NCBI RefSeq assembly: GCF_029227915.1
Contig: NC_079876.1
Span: forward strand, 1 to 64,000
DNA length: 64,000 nt
Source: Hydractinia symbiolongicarpus
Taxonomy: Eukaryota; Cnidaria; Hydrozoa; Anthoathecata; Hydractiniidae
Direction of reading: 5' to 3'
Part shown: positions 21,840 through 33,796 of the stretch, in pieces
Layout of the letters: each line of letters starts with the position of its first letter
Numbering within the stretch: position 1 is the first letter of the stretch
Translations under genes and position numbers: made by a program
The notes under the pieces: generated by a model
Told to the model about the DNA's origin: nothing
Database searches by the model: none
Seen by the model: only the letters and a program-made list of their open reading frames with translations

Positions 21840-22556
21840 CCCTCTTTCAAGATACACCTTCCGGTATACCTACTTTGTTACGACTTATCTCTTCGGACAA
21901 GAGAGCGACGGGCGATGTGTACATTTCTCAGAGCCTCCTTCAGGTTGATAGGCCTTACTTCTAAATCCACCTTCTTCTCCATGATAAAATGAAAGTTCCG
22001 TTTAAGTTCTTATTGTAACCCACCCTCTCCCGGACATAAGCTACACCTTGATCTGATTTATTGGCCTAAGCAATTAAGAGCAGTTATTTATTTAATCCCC
22101 TAAACGACGGTATATAAGCTGTTTTACAAGAACGGGTCGGTTGTCTCGTGGATTGTCGTTTATGGGGCAGGTTCCTCTAGTAAGTTTAGAAACCGCCAAA
22201 TTCTTTAGGTTTAAATAATACTACCCAGGTTAATTACAGATGAACTAATAGGGTATCTAATCCTAGTTGTTTGGCCACCTAAAGAGTGCTTTATTCAAAC
22301 TAATGGAGAATAAATGCAAATTTCACCCTTATTGATCTAAAATATACTTGTCCCAAAGCTCCTCTATTCACCTAAAATATTTGCTCTAGGGCCTTGTATG
22401 ACCGCGGATGCTGGCACAAAGTGGTCCCCCTATCTTTTCGTTCGCTATACCTAAGAAGTAGGCAATAATGTCAATCACTGCACTTCTAACCTATAATGAT
22501 ATCTTGCATATGACTCGTAGAAAGAGTAAATAAACTAGCTAGAATCAAACTTTTAC
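21840..22556 (-). rRNA. rrnS: 12S rRNA, haplotype 1, second pass
   Basis: Second read of 6007-6723; 5' end approximate. Confidence 0.9.
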
Positions 22557-23289
22557 TGCTGGATGATGGGATGAGAACGACCGGATAGAATATAGAAATG
22601 ATATTGTAGCGGAAAATAATAATAACGGACAAAGAAGTAAGATAATAGCTATTTACTGATTTGAGTGTGTTTAAGAATGAAGCTTGTGACTACGAATAAT
22701 GGGAGATCAGATGTATAAGGTCATTGAAAGCAGTCACCCCGGCGAGCGACCGAAACCCATTATCTAGCCGCCATGAAGAGTGAAATATCTCCTCGATAAC
22801 CTTATTTAAATGTAGAAAATACTCTAGACGTTGCTGCAGGTGTCTGAAATAAGAGATAAATAGTGTGGATAACTAATACATCAGGTATATTGTATGATTT
22901 AAAGTGACTACTTGTTTGGTTGTTAAATCTTGTCTGTCTAGATAATTACCTCATTACGATGAAATAAGTGAAAATGGATATGAATGATGAAGTTAACAGA
23001 ATTGGACTTTTATTGATTACGTGTAAATATGAGTAAAATTGGAATTTATTTAAATACTTGCGTTTACTCATTTATGATTGTGACGATGATAAAAAAAAAT
23101 AAAAAGGTTAAATAGGGAATTAACCCACCCCTAAATACCTAAAATTACCATATAAATGATACTTACCTATACAACCCCACGCAACTAACAACTAGACTTG
23201 ACGACCATTTAAAGGAGAACGGATGGTGGAATATGGTACACGATAACGTATTTTATGAAATGTAGATTGATGAGATAATATGTTTAGAT

Positions 23290-23391
23290 ACGTAGGCCTA
23301 CCTCTAAGACAAGGCCCCCCCCCCCCCTCAGACATGTAGGCATAGACCTACATGTCTGAGGAGGGGCCTTGTTAAAGAGTCAAGCCTACGT
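23290..23391. repeat. Hairpin H1 with C13 run, carrying the haplotype switch
   Basis: Same architecture as 7457-7561, but with an extra C in the outer left arm (about 23297-23298) and without the TCTG of the haplotype 1 apex, so the top stem is shorter. Confidence 0.88.
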
Positions 23392-23434
23392 GCATACATA
23401 TAATTTAATGTTAGTTTATATAACGTCCTGTATA

Positions 23435-23483
23435 GTACATTCACCGCTCTTTTATTAGAATAATAAAAGAGCGGTGAATGTAC
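23435..23483. repeat. Perfect 23-bp hairpin H2, haplotype 2
   Basis: Stem identical to 7605-7653; loop GAA instead of GTA. Confidence 0.93.
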
Positions 23484-23520
23484 GTTATTTATATCATTTA
23501 TATAATATTAAATTTTATTT

Positions 23521-23644
23521 AAACCCTCTTAAGAGGGTTTCTAAAATAACCTAGAGATATTGATTTATATTTATCCTGGAAGATTTGGTGTTCCAGGATA
23601 AATAAAATCATTATCTCATCTAATACAACCCTCTTAAGAGGGTT
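23521..23644. repeat. Twin palindromes flanking hairpin H3, haplotype 2
   Basis: Palindromes at 23521-23540 and 23627-23644; the 13-bp stem hairpin at 23569-23603 is unchanged from haplotype 1. Confidence 0.9.
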
Positions 23645-23662
23645 TAAAAATTTAATAAAGTT

Positions 23663-23737
23663 ATAAACTTATTTGTAGTATTTTTTGTCCTAACACTAAG
23701 TGTTAGGACAAGGAAAAAATACTACGGATAAGTTTAT
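23663..23737. repeat. Composite hairpin H4, haplotype 2
   Basis: All stems identical to 7833-7907; only the apical loop differs (TAA for TGA). Confidence 0.9.
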
Positions 23738-23947
23738 ATTTAATTAAATGTAACTATAATAGGATATTATTTGTTTTATTTTATATCATTATAATGACGT
23801 TCTATATAGGTTGAATTGTTTCAAATTGAAAATTAAAAACCCCGTAAAATCGTTAAAAATCAGCTTAAAGTTTACGTTTAGGGAATTTTGTGACCCCATT
23901 TTACACGTTTAATGCTAGGATTCTCGATATTTACCTCAAAACCAGCC

Positions 23948-23980
23948 TTTTTCAGGATCTTGCCTTTAATCCTGTAAAAA
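23948..23980. repeat. Small hairpin H5, haplotype 2
   Basis: CAGGAT/ATCCTG stem as in the first copy, unchanged. Confidence 0.7.
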
Positions 23981-24072
23981 AGCAAATTAGCCCACCTCAA
24001 ATTTTTCTTTAAAAAAAATGTAAAATAAATAATTTTATTCTATTTCAGCGAGAGAGGACGGCAGCAATCTGG

Positions 24073-24095
24073 GTTATCTCCTGTGAGGAGATAAC
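24073..24095. repeat. Hairpin H6, haplotype 2
   Basis: GTTATCTCCT and AGGAGATAAC form a perfect 10-bp stem with loop GTG. One pair longer than in haplotype 1. Confidence 0.87.
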
Positions 24096-24289
24096 TCAAT
24101 ATAGATTGATCTCCCCAATAAGTTGAGGGAACGATAATTTTATCTTTTTGAGATGAGTACCAAGGATCTGATCCTGTTCCTAATCTCGGGTATAAACGTA
24201 ATAGTTGATTAGAGAAAGAATTATATGTTTGATAAGAGTCTGATATTGTCTACTGTTAAAAAAGGATAGAGTTATTTTATTTAGATTAA

Positions 24290-24371
24290 CCTGGAAGAAG
24301 AACTCCCTCCCTCGTTACGCTTCAGTTTGAAGCATAATCTCGGGGGGGGGGGGGGGTTCTTCTCTCCCAGG
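24290..24371. repeat. Hairpin H7 with G15 run, haplotype 2
   Basis: Like 8459-8541, with G15 instead of G16, apical loop GTT instead of CTT, and one substitution in the outer left arm (CCTGGAAGA) that creates an A-C mismatch. Confidence 0.85.
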
Positions 24372-24376
24372 GGTGT

Positions 24377-24439
24377 TAAAGAGTAAGCTAAATTAAGCTA
24401 CTGGGCTCATACCCCAATGATAGAGTAATCTCTCTTTAA
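24377..24439 (+). tRNA. trnM: tRNA-Met (CAT), haplotype 2
   Basis: Same sequence as 8547-8609. Confidence 0.93.
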
Positions 24440-25330
24440 ATGATTAAGTGATTATGCCTATTTTTTTCTTATATTCTTATAGTGTCCTCCCACTCTTGGT
24501 TAGGTTTGTGGCTTAGTATAGAAATAAATTCTTTAAGCTTTATCCCTATCATAATCGAAGAAAGAAAACAAAATAGATTAAAATATTTTTTAATTCAGTC
24601 AGTAGCCTCAGTCATCTTTTTAGCGAGTATTCTGAATCAATCCTTTTCATTCTTAATTCCTTTTGCCCTGTTAATTAAGATTGGTGCGGCCCCGTTCCAT
24701 ATATGATTAGTAAGTATTTCTAAATCTATATCATGAAAGGTTTTATCCCTTTTAATAACTTTTCAGAAAATTGGGCCTCTTCTTGGACTGGCTATACTAC
24801 AATTCACAAATTCTTTTTTCATTTTTATTAGAGCATTTATTGGCGGATTAGGTGGGATTAACCAATCCAACCTTCGGCTGATTATAGCGTTTTCTTCCGT
24901 TAGACATCTATCTTGACTAATAGTTAATATAAGTAGATTTTTCTTGATATTAGTTTATTATGTGACTTACTTGGCTATTCTATATTTTGCTGTAATTTTA
25001 TTACAGCAAAGGGGTATGTACTCCCTCGCCCAAATGAATAGTAATGCTAGATTAATTTATAAAGCTTCGATTTCATTTAATCTTCTCTCTTTAGCCGGGT
25101 TACCCCCATTCCTGGGATTTTTTATTAAATGAATATCTCTGGAAATAAATATTTTATCCCCCCTTCTTGTGTTAGCCCTTGTTGTGTCTTCATGTTTCTC
25201 AGTCTATTTTTATTTTAAGATTGCTATGAGATCTCTTTTATTTCCCTCAGAGGTAAAGTCTAAGAAAATAGAGATCCCGGGTATTCTATCAATAGGGTTT
25301 AATATTTTTCTTCCTCTATTCTTTTTGTAA
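24440..25330 (+). CDS. nad2: NADH dehydrogenase subunit 2, haplotype 2
   Basis: 296 residues, same start and stop arrangement as 8610-9500. I count eight substitutions from haplotype 1; seven are synonymous and one changes Glu (GAA) to Gln (CAA) in the EERK-NR stretch. Confidence 0.95.
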
Positions 25331-25390
25331 AGCTTTAAGTTAATTAAACTACCAGCCTTCAAAGCTGGAAATAAGATGTTCTTAAGCTTT
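25330..25390 (+). tRNA. trnW: tRNA-Trp (TCA), haplotype 2
   Basis: Same as 9500-9560. Confidence 0.9.
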
Positions 25391-25392
25391 AA

Positions 25393-25418
25393 TAATTTAC
25401 TTTAATAATTTACTTTAA
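25393..25418. repeat. 13-bp tandem duplication between trnW and trnI, haplotype 2 only
   Basis: The unit TAATTTACTTTAA occurs twice here and once in haplotype 1 (9563-9575). It accounts for most of the 9-bp length difference between the two circles. Confidence 0.92.
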
Positions 25419-25421
25419 TAT

Positions 25422-25484
25422 AGATGAGGGTATTATCTACATAATTACAGTATCAACGTAATCCTTTTTATCAGGCACCTCATC
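25422..25484 (-). tRNA. trnI: tRNA-Ile (GAT), haplotype 2, fully paired acceptor
   Basis: As 9579-9641 but the 3' acceptor strand is CCTCATC, pairing fully with GATGAGG. Confidence 0.9.
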
Positions 25485-25494
25485 TCTTCTTATT

Positions 25495-25556
25495 ATATAT
25501 GAAATGTAAATTTCTCTTTAAGAATCAAAATCTTACGTGCACAGAACACTTATATA
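25495..25556 (-). tRNA. trnQ: tRNA-Gln (TTG), haplotype 2
   Basis: Same as 9652-9713. Confidence 0.8.
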
Positions 25557-25596
25557 CACATCACCCTGCTTACAATAAAATAATTTTTAGTTAATT

Positions 25597-25657
25597 AGGC
25601 CCGGGTTAGAAACAACTCAAGATTTGCAATCTTGTATTTTTTTTAAACTACTGAGCC
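25597..25657 (-). tRNA. trnC: tRNA-Cys (GCA), haplotype 2
   Basis: As 9754-9815 with one fewer T in the D-arm homopolymer. Confidence 0.85.
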
Positions 25658-25670
25658 GTAAATTAATCAT

Positions 25671-25730
25671 AGTAAAGGGAATAATCCTTAACTAAATTTA
25701 CAATTTAGCACCTATAATCGGCCACTTTAC
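25671..25730 (-). tRNA. trnY: tRNA-Tyr (GTA), haplotype 2
   Basis: Same as 9829-9888. Confidence 0.88.
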
Positions 25731-25732
25731 TT

Positions 25733-27266
<1,534 letters not shown>

Positions 27267-27271
<5 letters not shown>

Positions 27272-27330
27272 AGTGGCAGAAACATATATGCATTGGATTT
27301 AAGCTCCAAAGATGGGTACCCCCTTTAAAA
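27267..27330 (+). tRNA. trnL2: tRNA-Leu(UUR) (TAA), haplotype 2
   Basis: Same as 11425-11488. Confidence 0.93.
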
Positions 27331-28017
27331 GTGTCTCAATGATTCCAACTAGGTTTACAAAATGGGAATTCACCTCTCATAGAACAACTTATTTTTTTCC
27401 ATGACCATGCTTTACTAGTGGTAATCTTAATTACTTCTCTTGTAGGCTTTTTCTTAGCTGCATTGTTTTCTAATAAATTTCTCCATCGTTATCTACTTGA
27501 TGGCCAGGCAATCGAGACGGTTTGAACCGTTATTCCTGCTATTATTTTAGTAGCTATCGCCCTTCCTTCTATTCGTCTTCTCTATTTAATTGATGAAATT
27601 CATAACCCTGCCTTGACTATTAAAGTAACGGGGCATCAGTGGTACTGATCCTATGAATACTCTGATTTTGACGATATTCAATTTGATTCATACATAATCC
27701 CTTCAAATGAACTTTCTACCGGTATATATCGTTTGCTTGATGTAGACAATCGTATGCCAGTGCCCTATAATCAAGCTATCCGTCTGATGATTACTTCAGA
27801 TGACGTTCTACACTCATGAGCTGTGCCATCTCTAGGTATTAAGATGGATGCAGTCCCAGGCCGGCTTAATCAGTCCAGACTTCTAGTGAATATACCCGGA
27901 GTATTTTATGGACAATGTTCCGAAATTTGTGGATCTGGACATAGTTTTATACCTATTGTGATTGAAGCTGTTGGAGAGAGAGACTTTCTAAAGTGACTTG
28001 AGTTACAAATTTCATAG
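27331..28017 (+). CDS. cox2: Cytochrome c oxidase subunit II, haplotype 2
   Basis: 228 residues with the CuA motif intact; about eight synonymous differences from 11489-12175, including a TGA to TGG Trp change in GHQWYW. Confidence 0.97.
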
Positions 28018-28076
28018 GGTGGCTGAAAGTCAAGCGGTAGCCTCTTAAGCTCTCTTATGGTAATTACCCCCTGTGG
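28013..28076 (+). tRNA. trnK: tRNA-Lys (CTT), haplotype 2
   Basis: Same as 12171-12234. Confidence 0.9.
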
Positions 28077-28079
28077 TAC

Positions 28080-28141
28080 AGAGACTTAGTTTATTAATAA
28101 ATATAAGGTTGTCAACTTTAAGAAGCCGATGGCAGTCTCTT
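28080..28141 (+). tRNA. trnD: tRNA-Asp (GTC), haplotype 2
   Basis: Same as 12238-12299. Confidence 0.92.
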
Positions 28142-28303
28142 ATTCCTCAAATGATACCACTTCCTTGAATTATGGTTTTCCTTGTCTCTATAGCTTTACT
28201 ATGAGCTATTATAACTATGGTATTTTTCCTCTATCAACCCCGTTCAGTTTCTTCTGCTAAAGGCTTCTCTGATCGAACTGTTTACTTAAATTGAAAATGA
28301 TAG
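28142..28303 (+). CDS. atp8: ATP synthase subunit 8, haplotype 2
   Basis: 53 residues; four synonymous changes and one Gly (GGA) to Arg (CGA) change in the C-terminal SD-TVYLNW stretch relative to 12300-12461. Confidence 0.92.
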
Positions 28304-28956
28304 CAAACCTTTTTTCAGTATTTGATCCGACTTCCTCTTTTTTATCCAACTGATTAAGAATACTAATCCCACTTTTGTTTATAGTAATATCTTTCTGATT
28401 GATTCCTTCGCGACCTCAATTTTTGGCTAAGAGAGTTTTAATGGGATTAAATCGGGAGATGTCCCTCCTTATAGGCCCAGCAAGATTTGGTGCCAATATC
28501 CTAGTTATTGCCCTTTTCTTATTTATTTTATTTAATAATTTTATTGGTTTATTCCCTTATATTTTTACCGCTACTAGACATTTAGCAGTTACCTTAAGAC
28601 TGGCAGTTCCTCTGTGAATCTCTTTTATTCTATATACTTGGATTAAGGAGACAACGAATGCTTTAGCCCATCTTGTACCTTTAGGAACACCGGCACCTTT
28701 AATACCTTTCATGGTATTAATTGAAATCATTAGAAATATGATTCGGCCTATTACACTCTCTGTCCGTCTTGCGGCTAATATAATTGCCGGCCATCTCCTA
28801 TTGACTCTTTTAGGGGCTCAAGGTACCCTGGAAAATTTATATGTTACTTCAATTGTAGTATTTTCACAGATTATCCTATTAATGTTGGAATTCTCTGTAG
28901 CTATTATTCAATCTTATGTTTTTATGACTCTAATGACTCTCTATGCAAGAGAATAA
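28297..28956 (+). CDS. atp6: ATP synthase subunit 6, haplotype 2
   Basis: 219 residues; synonymous differences only from 12455-13114 (for example ATA/ATG Met). Confidence 0.96.
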
Positions 28957-29741
28957 TGAATCAATTAAATCACCCGTATCATTTGGTTAATATTAGACCT
29001 TGACCCCTAGCTACCGGAATAGGAGCTTTTGCGATGACTTCTGGACTTGTCAAATGGTTTCATTCATTTGATAGAATGCTATTTTTTACAGGATTAATAA
29101 CAATCATATTTGTTTCGTATCAATGATGACGAGACGTATCACGAGAAGCTACTTTTCAAGGAATACATTCAACGAAGGTCGGATTTGGGTTGCGATGGGG
29201 AATAATCCTATTTATTATCTCTGAAGTTTTCTTTTTTGTCTCTTTCTTTTGGGCATTTTTTCACAGAAGTTTGTCGCCAAATATTGAAGTTGGGGCCTTA
29301 TGACCCCCGATCGGAGTCGAAAGCTTTAATCCATTTCAAGTGCCCCTGCTTAATACAAGTATTCTGCTGGCTTCAGGAGTTACGGTAACTTGAGCCCACC
29401 ATGCCTTAATAGAAAATAATTTTGATCAATGCCTCCAGGGGCTTCTATTTACTGTATTGCTGGGGTTATATTTTTCATTTCTTCAAGGGTTGGAATACAT
29501 AGAAGCCTCGTTTACTATTGCGGATAGAATCTATGGGTCTACATTCTTTTTAGCGACAGGTTTTCATGGTTTACATGTACTTATTGGTACTATTTTTCTT
29601 ATAATTTGTATCTTACGTCACGCTAAGTGCTACTTTTCTCCCCAACATCATTTTGGGTTTGAAGCTGCAGCTTGATATTGACACTTTGTTGATGTTGTCT
29701 GATTGTTTCTCTATCTTTCTATCTACTGATGAGGTGAATAA
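28956..29741 (+). CDS. cox3: Cytochrome c oxidase subunit III, haplotype 2
   Basis: 261 residues; about seven synonymous changes from 13114-13899, including TGG to TGA for Trp in GALWPP, and a stop codon change TAG to TAA. Confidence 0.97.
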
Positions 29742-29742
29742 G

Positions 29743-29803
29743 ATCTTTCTAGTATAAATATTATACTTGACTTCCAATCAAGAGATCCTGTTAGGGAAAG
29801 GTA
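29743..29803 (+). tRNA. trnG: tRNA-Gly (TCC), haplotype 2
   Basis: As 13901-13961, with GAAAGGT in the 3' acceptor strand giving one T-G wobble. Confidence 0.91.
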
Positions 29804-30139
29804 ATTATTTTAATTTGACTAAGAATTTTTATGCTTGTTTTTATTATATTAACCCTCGGAATGTTTGTGAATAAGAAAGTCTCTCTGGATCGCGAAAAGA
29901 GTTCACCATTTGAATGCGGATTCGATCCTTTGAATTCCTCTCGTACCCCCTTTTCTATTCGGTTCTTTGTTATTACTCTAATTTTTCTTATTTTTGATGT
30001 AGAGATTACTTTACTTCTACCTATAGTATATTTGAATATGTCTTCACCGACAACCTACCTGATTATCTTCTTTACTTTCATCCTTGTTGCAGGGGTATTT
30101 TATGAGTGAAGGGAAGGTGCCCTAAGATGAATTAAATAA
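29804..30139 (+). CDS. nad3: NADH dehydrogenase subunit 3, haplotype 2
   Basis: 111 residues. Three synonymous changes from 13962-14297, plus AAG to AGG near 30110-30112 (after FYEW), the only AGG codon I happened to notice; formally Lys to Ser in code 5. Confidence 0.95.
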
Positions 30140-30168
30140 TCATTAACTTTATCAAAGACACTTTATTC

Positions 30169-30230
30169 AGGAGAATAGTTTAAATAGAACATTGGGTTTG
30201 CATCCTAAAAGAGGGATGTTCCTTCTCTCA
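30169..30230 (+). tRNA. trnA: tRNA-Ala (TGC), haplotype 2
   Basis: As 14327-14388 with one substitution in the T-arm region (GGATG for GGATC). Confidence 0.85.
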
Positions 30231-30294
30231 GAGTGGGAATTGATGTTATCAAATCCAGTTTCGACCTGAATTTAGGCCTTTCGGCCCCCACTCT
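30231..30294 (+). tRNA. trnR: tRNA-Arg (TCG), haplotype 2, fully paired acceptor
   Basis: As 14389-14452, but acceptor GAGTGGG pairs fully with CCCACTC. Confidence 0.86.
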
Positions 30295-30357
30295 TTAGCA
30301 GAAGCTAATTGATAGCGCTTCATTGTTAATGAAGAGGAAGGGATGACCCCTGTTAAG
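30295..30357 (+). tRNA. trnN: tRNA-Asn (GTT), haplotype 2
   Basis: Same as 14453-14515. Confidence 0.92.
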
Positions 30358-30422
30358 AGGCAGAAAGAAGGATGGGAGCTGCTAACTCTTCAACCGGGTA
30401 GTTAAATTCTACTCACTGCCTA
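30358..30422 (+). tRNA. trnS1: tRNA-Ser(AGN) (GCT), haplotype 2
   Basis: Same as 14516-14580. Confidence 0.86.
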
Positions 30423-30485
30423 TTTATATAGTATATTTAATACAATGCATTTTCAATGCATAAATGGATAAATATCCTTTAAATA
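30422..30485 (+). tRNA. trnE: tRNA-Glu (TTC), haplotype 2
   Basis: As 14580-14643 with one G to A change between the D-arm and anticodon stem. Confidence 0.88.
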
Positions 30486-30545
30486 TTTCCAGGAATCATC
30501 CACCCCAACATCTTCAGTGTTGTGCTCTTATTAAGCTATAGAAAT
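30484..30545 (-). tRNA. trnF: tRNA-Phe (GAA), haplotype 2
   Basis: Same as 14642-14703. Confidence 0.89.
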
Positions 30546-32166
30546 ATATAAATAGTGTGAATAATAAAGAAGATAGGATAAGTACCTTATATGGAGAGGA
30601 GGTTAGGAACGAAAATAAAGATGACCCCCGTAAGCTATTATGATAGATTAATGACGGCCCCGCTTCTTCTACCCAACCACAATCACCCTCATGATAGAGG
30701 AGTTCACCCATAAATAAAGGTATGAAGCTTGTTCGCCCTGTAATGAATGGTAGAAATATTATTCTACTTACATAATGTCTTAGGCTTAAACTAAATGATT
30801 TGACAAAGTAAGGTAAAATAGCCCCTACTGTAATAAGGGAGAGGAGGAGAATCTTTTCAAATGGACCTAAGATGATTCTTACGTCCCCCAGAAAACATCA
30901 ATAAAAGATATACCCCCCTATAACAGCCCCTCAATAAAGAACAAAAAGAGGAGTTAGATAGTCCCCCTCTTCGTCCCTGTATTGACAGCTTAAATTATAA
31001 TTATAGGAGCACAAACATATTATCGCAATTCGTGAAGAGTAAGTTCTTGTTAGAAGACATGAAACTAATATAAGTACACTAGGAAATAATATATACAGAC
31101 TCTCTGAAGATTCAATAATTAGGTCTTTTGAAAAGAAACCCGATAAATATGGGAACCCTATTAATCTAAGAGAGCAAACTAAGATAATATAACTAGTGTA
31201 AGGGAGTATCCTGGATACCCCTCCTATACGACGTATATCTTGTACCCCTAGAGAATGAATTACGACCCCCGAACATATAAAAAGAAGAGCCTTAAAAAGT
31301 GCATGGGCAAAAAGATGAAAATAACAAAATAGAGTGAGCCCTAAGCCTAGAGAAAATATTATTACCCCTAGCTGGCTTAATGTAGATAACGCAATTACTC
31401 GTTTTAGATCGTTTTCTCCGAACGCAGCCAGGCCTGAAAAAAAGGAAGTTAAGGCCCCCATGACAACGAGTAAAAAACACCCTCTCTCTTCAAATGAGGG
31501 AGACAAACGAATTATCAAATAAATCCCGGCTGTCACTAGTGTGGATGAATGGACTAGGGATGAGACAGGGGTAGGAGCCGCCATGGCTGCTGGTAACCAT
31601 GCAGAAAAAGGTAGTTGAGCTCTTTTGGTAAAAGAAGATGAAATGAAGAAAAGCATAATTGATAAAGAGAAGTATCTTAAGAATATATAGTCCCAGCTCT
31701 TAGAGTAAAATATTAGCCCCAATGACCATAAAATTAATACATCACCTACTCGATTTCTTAAAATAGTAATTATTCCTCTAGAGGAAGAATTATAATTTTT
31801 ATAAAATATAATTAATAGATATGAAGTGATACCTAGCCCATCTCAACCTAATATTAATCTCAATCCATCCGAAGATATAATCAACAGAACCATAGATGAG
31901 ATGAATCCTAATATTATGTATATGAAACGATTAACAAAAGTTTCACCTCTTATGTAATAAGAAGAATAAATTATAACTTGAGAAGAGATTAAGAGAACTA
32001 AGAAGATGAATGATAGTCTTAGCCAATCAAAGCACACTTGATAATCCAAATGCAAAAAGGATACTTTTAATAAGTAGATTTCATCTGATAGGAATAATAA
32101 AAATGAGCAACAAACACTTAATACTCCGGTAAATAGTAAGATGTAACCTGATACAAAATATAACAA
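30546..32166 (-). CDS. nad5: NADH dehydrogenase subunit 5, haplotype 2
   Basis: 540 codons plus incomplete T, as in 14704-16324. More replacements than in the cox genes: Leu to Ser before SSFTKR, Ser to Thr in GLGL-LFCYF, Ile to Leu near the N-terminus (TGV-SVCC). The reading frame is intact with TGA as Trp. Confidence 0.96.
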
Positions 32167-32229
32167 TACTGTCAGAGATGACTCTCCTTTAGTTCCACAA
32201 ACTAATATTCTCTTTAAACTATAACAGTA
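32166..32229 (-). tRNA. trnH: tRNA-His (GTG), haplotype 2
   Basis: Same sequence as the haplotype 1 copies. Confidence 0.9.
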
Positions 32230-33417
32230 GACGAAAATTAAAGTCAGTAACGGAATCAGATGAGCTCTTCCGATTATATATTCCTTTAAGTTGTATTCTA
32301 ATCAGCTAAAGATAAACAATCTCTCCCCGTGACTTGTACTGGAGTATAAATAAATACAATAACAAGATGAAAGAAAACATAAGATTCCAGATAAGCCTAC
32401 TACTATTCAGTCTAGACTAAATACACCGATAAAAAAATATATTTCGGAAAAGAAGTTAAGTGAGGGGGGTAATCCTATATTGAGAAAGCTAAGACTGAGT
32501 CATCAAAAACATAAATATGGAAAAAGAGAGATTATTCTACGGGTAAGAAGGAATCTGCGACTTCAGATGCGCGCATAAAATACATAACTTAAATAGAATA
32601 ATCCAGAGGAACAGATCCCGTGAGATACCATTATTAAAATTGATCTTATGTTGGTGTAAGTACAAGATATAAGTATACCTAGAATGACGAATGATATGTG
32701 AGCGACGGAGGAATAAGCAATTAACGATTTGACATCAGATTGGCGTAGACAGATCAAGCAGCTGAAGATCCCGCCTATTAAGCAAACCCCTATTAATGTT
32801 GTTTCTCTATAAATATTTAGTACTTGTATTAAATAGAGGCCGTAACCCCCTAGCTTGAGGAGAATAGCGGCTAATACTATAGAGCCAGTTACTGGAGCCT
32901 CTACGTGAGCCTTAGGTAATCAAATGTGTGCAAAATAAACTGGGAGTTTCACTAGAAAAGAAAGGATGGCTAGCAAGAAGATTATCTTGTCTATGAAATT
33001 ACCCCAAAATTGTAAGAAGGACGACGAATAAATACTCGTGTGAGCAATGATGATAAAGAGTAGAGGTAAAGAGGATAGTAGAGTATAGAATAAGAAATAA
33101 TAGGAAGCAGGTAGACGCTCTGGCTGGTAACCTCACCCGAGGATTAAAATAATTGTGGGAATTAGAGAGCACTCAAAGAAGACGTAGAATAAGATGAATG
33201 ACTGCGTAGTAAACGTGAGTCACAGGAGAACAAACAAGCTTACAAGAATAGTTCTATAACTTAATGGTCAACTTGGCTTTAATCTGATAACTATTAAAAA
33301 GAAAATACCTGAAGTCAATGTTAAAAGAATAATCCCCCACTCTAGATGGAATTCTGATATTAACTTGTATATTAATATTAAGTATATTAAACTTGAGGTA
33401 AAGAACCACTTATTCAT
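32229..33417 (-). CDS. nad4: NADH dehydrogenase subunit 4, haplotype 2
   Basis: 396 codons plus incomplete T. Many synonymous changes against 16387-17575 and at least one replacement, Leu to Val in FYLSY-FYARI. Confidence 0.93.
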
Positions 33418-33670
33418 TTAGAAATTGTACTTGATCTGATCCTGACGAACGTACTAAAGATACCAATACTGATAATCCTAGAGCTCCTTCACAAACTGTG
33501 ACTCTAAGAAAGATGAATGCGTTAATCATTCTCATATAGTTTGAATATACCAATAATCTGAACAATAAAAGAATGAGAAATTCTAATCTCAATAGAGTTA
33601 CTAGGAGATGTTTGTTTCTTGAAGAGAAAATTAGTAATCCTAAAGAAAGTGATAGGTAAATTATTATGAT
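33410..33670 (-). CDS. nad4L: NADH dehydrogenase subunit 4L, haplotype 2
   Basis: Protein unchanged from haplotype 1 in the parts compared; the substitutions seen are synonymous. Start codon uncertain as before. Confidence 0.88.
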   Translation of the reverse strand: MIIIYLSLSLGLLIFSSRNKHLLVTLLRLEFLILLLFRLLVYSNYMRMINAFIFLRVTVCEGALGLSVLVSLVRSSGSDQVQFLNE

Positions 33671-33671
33671 T

Positions 33672-33733
33672 GACTGAGTAATTAAAAAATAATATCGGTC
33701 TTGTAAACCGAATTTAGAGGAATCTCTCGGTCT
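33672..33733 (+). tRNA. trnT: tRNA-Thr (TGT), haplotype 2
   Basis: As 1997-2058. Confidence 0.88.
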
Positions 33734-33794
33734 TCAAAAGAGTTATTAACATCTTTAACTTCCAAAGTTAATATTTTTATTAAACTACCTTTTG
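33734..33794 (-). tRNA. trnP: tRNA-Pro (TGG), haplotype 2
   Basis: As 2059-2119. Confidence 0.88.
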
Positions 33795-33796
33795 AC

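Larger units (their letters stand above)
22557..24376. promoter_or_regulatory. Control region, chimera of haplotype 1 (5') and haplotype 2 (3')
   Basis: Up to about 23297 it follows the haplotype 1 sequence of 6724 onward. After that it follows haplotype 2, as in 39140-39939. The change falls in hairpin H1, where this copy alone reads GTAGGCCTACC instead of GTAGGCTACC. The hairpin series continues to trnM as in the first copy. Confidence 0.88.
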
